Source: an uncultured Oscillospiraceae bacterium (GTDB taxonomy: Bacteria > Bacillota > Clostridia > Oscillospirales > Oscillospiraceae). Taken from it: a stretch of 64,000 nt of DNA. Made by a program: the position numbers and the translations under genes. This document shows positions 43,735-51,779 of the stretch, piece by piece. The stretch is taken from contig CAKULE010000011.1 in assembly GCA_934667095.1 (NCBI GenBank), forward strand, positions 15,653 through 79,652, read 5' to 3'. Below the pieces are notes generated by a model that worked only from the letters and a program-made list of their open reading frames with translations, made no database searches and had not been told where the DNA came from. Each line of letters opens with the position of its first letter. Within the stretch, counting starts at the first letter, position 1.

Positions 43735-45321
43735 TTAACGCTCCTGTTCTTGTTTGTGTTCGATCTTTCTTCCAAGGTGCTGCTCCAGATTATGGCGGAT
43801 GGTATCAAGACGCTGTACTTCTTCTCTGGCGGTCTGGTACTGATTGTAAAGTTCATTTTTCTCTTTGATGAGCTGTTCCACTTCCGCCTGCAATGCCTTA
43901 TGACTCGGCAGCTTCTTGAGTCCCTTGGAGTCGAAATAGCGTTTGGAGGCGTTTAGAATAATGAAGTCGCTGTCATGCTCGTCACGATATTTCTGACGGG
44001 CTTTTTCACTCTTACAGGCTTTCAGTTCGTCGATCACATATCTGGTCTTGTGGTAGTTCAGTACATAATCACGGAACTCTTTCGTCTCCTTGATTGATGC
44101 TTCTACAGATTTCATCTTGGTACGAATATCATCCACCTTGGCGTGAGCGGCATCACAAGCGGCAGCCAATGCTTCGGGAGAGTCAAAGCCCATTTCTTGA
44201 TACAGCACGTAGGCTTGGCTTGTATTTTTGAGGTTGTGTATCTTTGCCCAATGCTCATATCCTTTACCCTTGGCTTTCGCCGCTTCCATATCCACCACAC
44301 GGCTGACAGAGTTTTGCTGTTTGATGAAGTCCTGCATGGTCGGTGCGGAATGAACAAGAGGTTTTTTCGCTCTGACCTGTTTTGCGTTTCTGACAAAGGC
44401 GGCGAACACAGCCGTTTTATCAAAATCGTCACCCAACTTTCGTGCCGTGATTGCTTTGGTGCGGTCGGATGTGAGATAGGACAATCTTCCTCGGCTCTCC
44501 TTGACGGTGATACCACGGCGAAGAAGTTTTTCTGCAAAGTCCTCGAAGCTGATTGCATCGGAGAGTGCCTTTCGGATTTCTTCACGGAGCTTGTCTTTGT
44601 CAGTTTCAAACTTGGTCTGCTTGACGGGCAAGCCCTGTTCGGCAAGAACAGCGTTTTCTTCATCCAGCGCAAGCTGTCCTTTCTTCTTTGCCCAATACTC
44701 ACGCTCGGTCACACGGGTCTTACTGCCGTTCAGCAGATCAATCTGATACAGACCCGCATCGTGGCACATCTCCATGACCTCGGCACGAAAATATTCCATA
44801 GCTGCGTTGGTGCATCGGTGTTTCATGCCCGGTTGGGTATCGCATGGTCTGTCCATATAAGGCATGAAGGGGACTTCTTCAATTCGCAGAGAATTGATTA
44901 CGATGTGTACATGAACATTGCCGCTGCCGTTGTGACCGTCTGGGTGAGTACAGACAATTGCTTGATGACCGGGAAAGTGTTCCTTGCAGAATTTCTCACC
45001 CATACTCTGTGCCAGATCTACGTTCAATCCATGATTGGGAACATCCTTGGGATCGAAGCTGATGATATAGTGGTGGCTTTTGACATCTTCCCGTTTTTGA
45101 TTTTTGCCATAGCGGAGGTTGGCTCTCAGACAGGCAATCGCAAAATCTTCGTCACCGCAGTTCAGAGTGGAAATGCGGTAATCCTGTCTTGGAATAAGCC
45201 TGCCGTTTTCGTCCAGGGTGGGCTTCATGGTAAACTCATCATGCTCAAAGGTGAGGTAGGCTTCGGCGGCAGAGTAATCGGCATTTTTAGAGCTTATATG
45301 CTTGAACGTTGCCAACAGCAT
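43735..45321 (-). CDS. Relaxase / mobilization nuclease (MobA/VirD2 family)
   Basis: 528 residues. It nicks oriT and pilots the strand. The N-terminal domain has candidate nucleophile tyrosines (NADYSAAEAYLTF), SHHYIISFDP, and the metal-binding HVHIVINS with an upstream GHNGSG. The C-terminal half is helical with coiled coil (about 340-510). ATG 45321 overlaps the mobC gene and follows AAAAGGTAGG. The neighbouring MobC and lack of secretion genes mark the element as mobilizable, not self-transmissible. Confidence 0.9.
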   Translation of the reverse strand: MLLATFKHISSKNADYSAAEAYLTFEHDEFTMKPTLDENGRLIPRQDYRISTLNCGDEDFAIACLRANLRYGKNQKREDVKSHHYIISFDPKDVPNHGLNVDLAQSMGEKFCKEHFPGHQAIVCTHPDGHNGSGNVHVHIVINSLRIEEVPFMPYMDRPCDTQPGMKHRCTNAAMEYFRAEVMEMCHDAGLYQIDLLNGSKTRVTEREYWAKKKGQLALDEENAVLAEQGLPVKQTKFETDKDKLREEIRKALSDAISFEDFAEKLLRRGITVKESRGRLSYLTSDRTKAITARKLGDDFDKTAVFAAFVRNAKQVRAKKPLVHSAPTMQDFIKQQNSVSRVVDMEAAKAKGKGYEHWAKIHNLKNTSQAYVLYQEMGFDSPEALAAACDAAHAKVDDIRTKMKSVEASIKETKEFRDYVLNYHKTRYVIDELKACKSEKARQKYRDEHDSDFIILNASKRYFDSKGLKKLPSHKALQAEVEQLIKEKNELYNQYQTAREEVQRLDTIRHNLEQHLGRKIEHKQEQER

Positions 45322-45685
45322 CACCTACCTTTTGCATAACTTCAAATTTCAGAGTGGCGAGATCAGCGGCGGCATCCTGCAGTTCCTTTGCCATGGCAGG
45401 ATAGGGACTGTGCCATTCGTTGAGGTGTCGGGCAATCTGATTGAGATTGTTTCCGATCCTGCCGTACTCAGCGGTCAGCTTGCCGATAGCAGCGAGCAGA
45501 TCGTCGCTAACCAATGTTGCCACGATGGTCGGTTTGATGGTTGCACCGGAGATGGCTTCACGAATAAACTCCGCTTGGCTCATTTCGTAAAGCTCCATGC
45601 GACGCATAAACTCGGCGTGTTCTTCATCGTCCAGACGGGTTTTTACGATGTGGGTTCGTTTCGGTGTGTTGTAGGTTTTGGTCAT
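45287..45685 (-). CDS. mobC: MobC-like mobilization accessory protein
   Basis: 132 residues. The N-terminus (RTHIVKTRLDDEEHAEFMRRMELYEMSQAEFIREAI, discontinuous blocks of a ribbon-helix-helix) should bind oriT DNA. The C-terminal part has the MobC block YGRIGNNLNQIARHLNE. It helps the relaxase melt and recognise oriT. ATG 45685 has AAAGGAGG at 7 bp. It overlaps the relaxase gene by 35 bp. Confidence 0.92.
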   Translation of the reverse strand: MTKTYNTPKRTHIVKTRLDDEEHAEFMRRMELYEMSQAEFIREAISGATIKPTIVATLVSDDLLAAIGKLTAEYGRIGNNLNQIARHLNEWHSPYPAMAKELQDAAADLATLKFEVMQKVGDAVGNVQAYKL

Positions 45686-45738
45686 TCGGTTCCTCCTTTG
45701 TTTTTTGAAAAATTGAAAATCGGCGTTAGCCGTATCGC

Positions 45739-45856
45739 TTCCGCATTGCGGAACAGAGCAGGGTTTGGGGAAGGCACTCCCCAACAAGATTCCATGAGGG
45801 AAAAATGAGCAGATGGCGAAATTTGGACCCATGGTAGAATCTTGCTCTACGCTACC
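45739..45856. other. Candidate oriT
   Basis: Three small inverted repeats stand in series upstream of mobC: TTCCGCA/TGCGGAA (45739-45753), TTGGGGA/TCCCCAA (45765-45784) and GTAGA/TCTAC nested within GGTAG/CTACC (45833-45856). Clusters like this beside mobC-relaxase genes are typical transfer origins. No nic site can be assigned from sequence alone. Confidence 0.45.
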
Positions 45857-46070
45857 CAGCCTTTTCGTTTTTTGCATTTTTGCCAAAGTGTCAAATTGGT
45901 ACTTTGCCGTACTTTTGATTTTGCAGTTTTACCCGAATGTCGTTCCTGCCCGTGAATCTCACTCCGGCGTTGCTTCGCTCATGTCATCATCGCAAAGTCA
46001 TATCTCATTCAGACGGTCATTCAATTTTGAGGATGTACTATCGTTGTGGCTCAATTTGGACAAACAAAAA

Positions 46071-46147
46071 GAGCCGATTACACAGAGCACCAAGAATCGG
46101 CGGGAGCATAGCTCTCGCTTCAAAGTGATGTTCTATGTAATCGGCTC
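46071..46147. repeat. Inverted repeat with 53-bp interior
   Basis: GAGCCGATTACA (46071-46082) and its perfect complement (46136-46147) enclose 53 bp with a smaller GAGC/GCTC hairpin. On the minus strand the structure is followed by TTTTTGTTTG. It could be a small RNA with terminator or part of the transfer origin region. Confidence 0.5.
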
Positions 46148-46468
46148 TGAAAATTCAAAGTCGGGTTCTACTTTCTACAACTCCCGCCAACAGAACCAAA
46201 GGCGTGGTGGAGCAGTTCGGTATTTTCGTAGCGTACCGATGCTGTGTCGGATGAAACCGACTTCTTTACTATGGGTCGAACATTTTTATTCAGTTGTTAT
46301 GTAGCGGCGTACCGCTGTGCCATTATTATACAGATAATGTGCTATGCCGTCAAGGTTGCAAGCCCTCTCACTATATTCGGAACTACAGAGAACGAAAATC
46401 AACGGTAGCAGAAAAGTTCTCTTTACCTGTTAGGACGTTTTCAAGAGAAATATCAATGGGCAAAAAAT

Positions 46469-46665
46469 AATTCTGCCTAAGTTGGACAGAATTTCTAAAA
46501 TCAACTTCCCGACAAGTTGTCGGGAACAAAAAAGCAACCTCCAACCAAGTTGGTCGGAAGTCCCAAATCCAACTTCTGCCCAAGTTGGGCAGAAGTTAAA
46601 AATCACTTCGCCGCAAGTTGCGTCGAAGTTAAAAATGCAACTTCGACACAGGTTGTGTAGAAGTT
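46469..46665. repeat. Array of six covarying palindromes
   Basis: Six hairpins of 21-27 bp are centred at 46481, 46516, 46549, 46584, 46617 and 46652, so spacing alternates 35, 33, 35, 33, 35 bp. Each has the plan AACTTC-N4-CAA-G-TTG-N4-GAAGTT. The outer and central bases are conserved, while the middle of the stem differs from unit to unit with matching changes on both sides (for example TCCCGAC/GTCGGGA in the second, TGCCC/GGGCA in the fourth). The fourth unit pairs perfectly over 13 bp. On the minus strand each unit is followed by a T-rich gap. It lies 65 bp after the hsdR stop. Confidence 0.9.
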
Positions 46666-46729
46666 AAATCACCCCCCAAAAAAGAAGAAAGGCACTAACC
46701 GTAACAGTTAGTGCCTTTGTGAATTATGA

Positions 46730-49700
46730 TTACTTGTTACTGCCTTCCGCAAAAGATTCCCCAGCGTTGACCAACCCGAAATACTTTTCAAAGAATGCTT
46801 TCAGTTTTTCAATAACGGTCTGCTTCTTCTTGTCACGGGAGCCACCGCCACCAAAACGAGATACTGGCGGCATCAGACGATCAACATCTGTACCAGTTGT
46901 TTTGAGTACACCATCACGGAAAGCATTTTCAACAAACTTTCTGGTTTCTTCAGGCTTTAACTTTTCTTCTGCAATCAAAGTCTGAATATCTGTTTCACGC
47001 TGTTCTTTTACAAAGCGTTGCCAATCTGCGTTGACATCGGTTTTAGTATTGACAGTGGCAATAAAGTTCTCGATCAGTTCTTTTTTCGATCTGAGTTGCA
47101 AACTGGACTTGATTGCCTTATCAATCGCAACAAGAATTTCCTTGTCTTCGCAGTTTCCGTCATGGTACTTCGCAACTAACATCAAGATGTAATCGATATT
47201 CACTTCGACCTGTTTGACGAGTTCCATTTCAAAGACAACATCATCCATGATGCTATCTTTGCTGCCCGGCTTTGGCTTGATTTCATCGTACACGTCATGG
47301 TAAGTACCTGTGTAGTCTTGGAAATCGATAGGAGACAGAATTTCGTTTCCGGCAAAGCGGTCAAATGCAGACAGGATATTTCTCAGGCGCAGAATGTTGC
47401 CAAACAGAACGATAAAATCTTTCTTGTTCTGTTCGCCGATGATCGGCTGTCCCAAGGGGTATTTCTGCAATAGCTCGGCGATACGTTCTTCATAGCCTTT
47501 CTGCTCACGTCCCTTGTCATCAACACAACCATAGTAATAGTCTTCGTAGGATTTCAGAAGAACAATGCCATTGGCTTCTTTGTCACCGAATAAGGCAATG
47601 GCGTCGTTTGTCTCTTTTTCAAGATCACGGAAACAAACAATATTGCCAAAGGTTTTAACAGAGTTAAGGATACGATTTGTTCTTGAAAACGCCTGAATCA
47701 GACCATGCATTTTCAAATTCTTGTCTACCCAAAGGGTGTTGAGCGTCGTTGCATCAAAGCCCGTCAGGAACATGTTGACCACGATAAGCAAATCAACTTC
47801 ACGCTTTTTCACTTTGTCAGAGAGGTCTTTGTAATAGTCCTGGAAGCCCTTGCTGGATGTGTCAAAGTTGGTCTTGAAAGTCTTGTTGTACTCGTCAATC
47901 GCCATATCCAGAAAATCACGGGAGTTCTGGTCAAGACCATCAGTATCGAAGCTTTCATCGTCCAATATGCCGTCTGCACTGTCTGCTTCGTTAGGAGCAA
48001 ACGAGAAGATGGTGGCAATCGTCAAATCACGGTGCTGTTCTGCAATCTGTTTTTTCAGTTCCAGATAGTATTTTTTGCAAGCAGGGATGGAGCTGACAGC
48101 AAACATGGAGTTGAAACCATTCACACGCTGACCCTTCAAACTGTAATAGGAATTTCGCATAGTCTTTTGGTCGAAGTGTTCCAGAATGTACTTCACAACT
48201 TCGGAGATACGCTCCTGAGAAGCAAGTGCTTCCTCGGTATCAATGGCAGTAACTTGCTTGTCCTGCTTTCCGTCCTTTTGCTTTACCGTGTTGATATAGT
48301 CAATGCGGAACGGCAAAACATTTCCGTCATTGATAGCGTCAACGATGGTGTATGTGTGGAGTTTATCGCCAAATGCCTGCTCGGTGGTTTTGAGATTCGG
48401 ATTTCCGCCAGTACCTGCATTGACCGAGAAAATCGGAGTGCCCGTAAAACCAAAGATATGATAGTTTCTAAAGTATCTGTGTACTTTAACAACCTTTTCA
48501 CCCTTTTTGATCTGACCGCCGACAATTCTCGTATGCATATCACCGAACTGGCTTCTATGGCATTCATCGAATACCAGAACAATATGCTTATCCCTGATGG
48601 GGTGCATGGGGTTCTTCTGAATAAAGACATCCAGTTTCTGAATCGTAGTTACGATAATTCGAGAAGTAGAATCCTCAAGCTGCTTCTGAAGGATAGCCGT
48701 GCTCTTGTTGCTGTTAGCAGCGCCCTTTTCAAATCTGTCATACTCTTTGATGGTCTGATAGTCCAAGTCCTTACGGTCAACAACAAACAGCACCTTGTCA
48801 ATGTATGGTAAGTTTGTAGCAAGCTGCGCCGTCTTGAACGAGGTAAGGGTTTTGCCGCTGCCAGTGGTGTGCCAGATATAGCCGCCTGCTTCGATCTTTC
48901 CGGTTTTCTTGCTGTTGGAAGATGTCTCAATTCTGTTCAAGATGCGTTCTGTTGCAACAATCTGATAAGGACGCATGACAAGCAACAATTCCTCAGATGT
49001 AAACACGCAGTACTTTGTCAGAATATTCAGCAGGGTATGCTTGGCAAAGAATGTCTTTGTGAAGTCAACAAGGTCTGCAATAACTCTGTTGTTACCATCT
49101 GCCCAATAGGAAGTGAACTCAAAGCTATTGGAAGTTTTCTTACTGTGCTTTTTGCTGGTGCCGTCATTCTCCTTGATATGGCTCGCTCTGGTGGTATTGG
49201 AATAATATTTCGTGAATGTGCCATTGGAGATGACAAAAATCTGCACATACTCATAAAGTCCAGAACCTGCCCAGAAGCTGTCTCTCTGATAGCGATTGAT
49301 CTGGTTGAAAGCTTCCTTGATCGCAACTCCACGGCGCTTCAACTCCACATGAACCAACGGGAGACCGTTCACAAGAACGGTCACGTCATATCGGGTATCG
49401 TGATTTCCAGCCCCTTCTTCATACTGATTGATGACCTGCAGACGGTTGTTATGGATATTCTTTTTGTCAATCAGATAGATGTTTTGGGTCCTGCCATCTT
49501 CGCAAGTAAGGTTCTGTACATAGTCTTCCTGAATCTTGCGAGTCTTTTCCACGATGCCTTCGTTTGCGTTGGCAATCTTGGTTTTGAAGAAGGTTTCCCA
49601 TTCTTTGTCGGTGAAGCTGTACTGGTTAAGGCGCTCAAGTTGCTTGCGAAGGTTAAGTACAAGATCGGCTTCGTTGTGAATGGACACGTATTCATAGCCT

Positions 49701-49837
49701 TGTTCACCAAGCATTTTGATAAAGGCTGATTCCAAAGCTGCTTCGCTCTGATATGCGTCTGAGCGCTTGGCCTGTGGTTCATATTCGGTTACAACGGTAC
49801 TTTCGTTGGTTGAAAGCACTATGTTATATGTACTCAT
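46730..49837 (-). CDS. hsdR: Type I restriction enzyme, R subunit
   Basis: 1035 residues. The N-terminal PD-(D/E)xK nuclease has YDVTVLVNGLPLVHVELKRRG-type residues (Asp, then Glu-Leu-Lys) at about 125-170. The SF2 helicase motor has HTTGSGKT (about 320), DECHRSQFG, and GFTGTPIF, with the second RecA-like domain around FLTGFDATTLNTLWVDK. The C-terminal helical part contacts the methylase. It cuts unmodified DNA after ATP-driven translocation. The frame is complete. It is the last gene of the operon and ends near the palindrome array. Confidence 0.96.
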   Translation of the reverse strand: MSTYNIVLSTNESTVVTEYEPQAKRSDAYQSEAALESAFIKMLGEQGYEYVSIHNEADLVLNLRKQLERLNQYSFTDKEWETFFKTKIANANEGIVEKTRKIQEDYVQNLTCEDGRTQNIYLIDKKNIHNNRLQVINQYEEGAGNHDTRYDVTVLVNGLPLVHVELKRRGVAIKEAFNQINRYQRDSFWAGSGLYEYVQIFVISNGTFTKYYSNTTRASHIKENDGTSKKHSKKTSNSFEFTSYWADGNNRVIADLVDFTKTFFAKHTLLNILTKYCVFTSEELLLVMRPYQIVATERILNRIETSSNSKKTGKIEAGGYIWHTTGSGKTLTSFKTAQLATNLPYIDKVLFVVDRKDLDYQTIKEYDRFEKGAANSNKSTAILQKQLEDSTSRIIVTTIQKLDVFIQKNPMHPIRDKHIVLVFDECHRSQFGDMHTRIVGGQIKKGEKVVKVHRYFRNYHIFGFTGTPIFSVNAGTGGNPNLKTTEQAFGDKLHTYTIVDAINDGNVLPFRIDYINTVKQKDGKQDKQVTAIDTEEALASQERISEVVKYILEHFDQKTMRNSYYSLKGQRVNGFNSMFAVSSIPACKKYYLELKKQIAEQHRDLTIATIFSFAPNEADSADGILDDESFDTDGLDQNSRDFLDMAIDEYNKTFKTNFDTSSKGFQDYYKDLSDKVKKREVDLLIVVNMFLTGFDATTLNTLWVDKNLKMHGLIQAFSRTNRILNSVKTFGNIVCFRDLEKETNDAIALFGDKEANGIVLLKSYEDYYYGCVDDKGREQKGYEERIAELLQKYPLGQPIIGEQNKKDFIVLFGNILRLRNILSAFDRFAGNEILSPIDFQDYTGTYHDVYDEIKPKPGSKDSIMDDVVFEMELVKQVEVNIDYILMLVAKYHDGNCEDKEILVAIDKAIKSSLQLRSKKELIENFIATVNTKTDVNADWQRFVKEQRETDIQTLIAEEKLKPEETRKFVENAFRDGVLKTTGTDVDRLMPPVSRFGGGGSRDKKKQTVIEKLKAFFEKYFGLVNAGESFAEGSNK

Positions 49838-49849
49838 CGTATTACTTCC

Positions 49850-50617
49850 TTACCCCCATTCTGTATAGGATTTGATCTTCATGTAAGTCGGGCTGGATGT
49901 TTCCTCTATGGCTTCTACAAGCTTTAGTTCGTTTTCGCAGAGTTCCGCAAGTATGAAGTGTCCTTCATACAGGAAAGTGAAGTACACATCGAATTGTGCG
50001 GCAACCTCCTTGCGATATTTGAATACTTCGGAGAAATCTTGTGTCAAAGCCTCGATAATATCTGATACCACGACAGAAAAGTCATTATCGGTTTCTGTAA
50101 AGAACTCGTACGGGAAGAACATCAAAATGTGCTTCTGTGTTTCAAGTGTATCCAATAAGGCTTTGATATCAGTTTCGATTCCTTGCTGTTTTTCCTTGCT
50201 TTTTCGGATTGACTTCAATTCAGCAAGATCCACTGATCTCAACGCAGCAAAAATACGTGTTGCTTGAATAGGCTTGTACTTGGGATTATCGGCGTCTACT
50301 TTAGGACCGCAATAAGCAGTAACACCTTCTGCCATTTGATAAATCCCATCAGAAAACAAGTTCCTTGCTCTCAGTGCAGTTTCGCTGGCAATCAACTTGA
50401 AATCGAGGGAATAGTTTTCAGAAATGCAATCCCATTCGCCGTGAGACTCGTCCGGCGGCGCTGTATATACCTGTCCGTCGGACTTGCTCTTGAAATATAT
50501 GGATGCATTCACTACTTCACGAAGATAAATTTCGTAATCGCAATCCGCCATTCCCGTTATGAAGCCTTTGCAGATCAGTGCTGCCGGAAGCAATTTTGCA
50601 GTAAGTGTTTTGTCCAT
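49850..50617 (-). CDS. Unknown accessory protein in the type I R-M operon
   Basis: 255 residues, soluble, acidic, with no signal or membrane helix. Visible blocks are CDYEIYLREVVNASIYFKS near the N-terminus, a Lys/Glu-rich helix (KSIRKSKEKQQ) in the middle and FYEGHF-like FLYEGHFILAELCENELKL near the end. I recognise no domain. It lies between hsdS and hsdR with gaps of only 13 bp on each side and on the same strand, so it is part of the operon. It might be a modifier of restriction, a second defence component or an anti-anti-restriction factor; none of these is shown. Confidence 0.75.
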   Translation of the reverse strand: MDKTLTAKLLPAALICKGFITGMADCDYEIYLREVVNASIYFKSKSDGQVYTAPPDESHGEWDCISENYSLDFKLIASETALRARNLFSDGIYQMAEGVTAYCGPKVDADNPKYKPIQATRIFAALRSVDLAELKSIRKSKEKQQGIETDIKALLDTLETQKHILMFFPYEFFTETDNDFSVVVSDIIEALTQDFSEVFKYRKEVAAQFDVYFTFLYEGHFILAELCENELKLVEAIEETSSPTYMKIKSYTEWG

Positions 50618-50630
50618 TTGTTTTCCTTTC

Positions 50631-51779
50631 TCAAGGAAGTTTCTTGAAAGTTAGAAGTTTATCACAATAAAACTCGTACTGCTTCTGTCGTGCTTCGATT
50701 TCCGCTGGAAGTCCCTCTGAAATATCGTGGCAAAGAGTATCAAAGCGATCCAGAATACTGACCATATATTTCACTCTTTCCGGACTCGGTACAGGAATAG
50801 GGATTTTGTTTAAGTTCTCCTGATTAAGCTTAGGCTGCGCACCGCCTGAAATATATTTGCTTAGATCAATTGAGTTCAGGTAGATTTCAACGTATCTTCT
50901 CAGTTCGTAAGTATCAAATTTCAGGACATGGGCGTGATTATTAACCCAATTCTTGCCGGAGATAGAAAATGCAATTGGTGTACTTCTGGCCAACAAATTG
51001 GCTCCGTCCTCCGATACTAAAAGGAAATCACCATCGAAAATATAGTCTTCAACATAGTCTACAATTCCAGATGCACCATAGTACGGATATTTTCCCGAAA
51101 CTCTATTTCCTTTTGTTACAGGCTTTCTTTGGCGGTCACAATTTTCTGAAATTCGATCCAGTGTGGTCCACTCAACGTCTGCATCGTCAGCCGTATAAAT
51201 GAAATCTCTGTAATATCCGTATTGTTTCTTTCTCGCTGTAAGCTCCGCTGTAAGCTCCGCTGTAAGCTCCGCTGTAAGCTCCGTGAAATTGTCCAGTATA
51301 CGGACAATTTCGCTCTGCACAGGCAGAGGGGGAACCGGTACTTCAAATTCTTCTGTTACCGGCAAAGAAATCTGTGGCAAAGAACCCATGCCAGCGGCAG
51401 CATCTCTAAACTTCTGAATATTATTCTTCAGAACATAATAAAGGAATTTAACTGCAATCTTGTTATCCGAAGTATATGCCCACATTTCATTCTTGAATGT
51501 AAACGGTTTTTCATAATACACTACGTCGATAACCCCTCTGGATTGAACTAAAACAGCAGGTACTCTTATTATGTTGGCGTTTGGGATGTCTTCTTCCTTG
51601 GCGTTTATGACAGTTTTCCCACCAGCAAATACTCGGATATCACCATCTGAAGACTCGATTTCTTTCATCTTTCCAGCGGTGATCGGCGTACCACGTAGTC
51701 TCTGAAATACATCCTTAATTTTCTTATATTCGACACCATCAGGGCAAAGCTTATGTATCAATTCATTCAGTTTGCTCAT
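50631..51779 (-). CDS. hsdS: Type I restriction enzyme, specificity subunit
   Basis: 382 residues with two target-recognition domains (about 10-165 and 210-355), each followed by a conserved helix (the first around PPLPVQSEIVRILDNFTEL, the second IPVPSPERVKYMVSILDRFD). The first spacer helix carries four ELTA repeats encoded by 12-bp DNA repeats. ATG 51779 (MSKLNELI) follows GGGGGTGAG and overlaps the upstream gene by 17 bp; an earlier in-frame start adds five residues. It determines the DNA target of both methylation and cleavage. Confidence 0.95.
   Translation of the reverse strand: MSKLNELIHKLCPDGVEYKKIKDVFQRLRGTPITAGKMKEIESSDGDIRVFAGGKTVINAKEEDIPNANIIRVPAVLVQSRGVIDVVYYEKPFTFKNEMWAYTSDNKIAVKFLYYVLKNNIQKFRDAAAGMGSLPQISLPVTEEFEVPVPPLPVQSEIVRILDNFTELTAELTAELTAELTARKKQYGYYRDFIYTADDADVEWTTLDRISENCDRQRKPVTKGNRVSGKYPYYGASGIVDYVEDYIFDGDFLLVSEDGANLLARSTPIAFSISGKNWVNNHAHVLKFDTYELRRYVEIYLNSIDLSKYISGGAQPKLNQENLNKIPIPVPSPERVKYMVSILDRFDTLCHDISEGLPAEIEARQKQYEFYCDKLLTFKKLP
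51234..51281 (-). repeat. Four 12-bp repeats in hsdS (ELTA)
   Basis: Four perfect tandem copies of GAGCTTACAGCG on the coding strand encode (Glu-Leu-Thr-Ala)x4 in the helix that separates the two target domains. The same TAEL-type repeat in EcoR124-family enzymes varies in number and changes the length of the spacer in the recognition sequence. Confidence 0.95.

Larger units (their letters stand above)
45686..46729. other. Gene-free 1-kb stretch holding oriT and repeat structures
   Basis: No convincing gene is seen. A plus frame at 45813-46304 lacks a ribosome binding site and any domain. The stretch instead holds the oriT-like palindromes (45739-45856), a long-range inverted repeat (46071-46147), a weak AGAGAAC/GTTCTCT stem (46387-46422), and the six-palindrome array (46469-46665) before the end of hsdR. 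Confidence 0.7.

Noticed and set aside
45813..46304. 163-codon plus-strand frame near oriT
   Set aside because: No ribosome binding site, no domain, and it crosses the inverted repeats of the region.
46469..46665. CRISPR array
   Set aside because: The 33-35 bp period is suggestive, but the whole unit is a palindrome with a variable stem. There is no constant repeat with unique spacers and no cas gene nearby.
46482..46667. Coding reading of the palindrome array
   Set aside because: Short frames exist on both strands, but the alternating 33 and 35 bp periods shift frame at each second unit, and no ribosome binding site is present.
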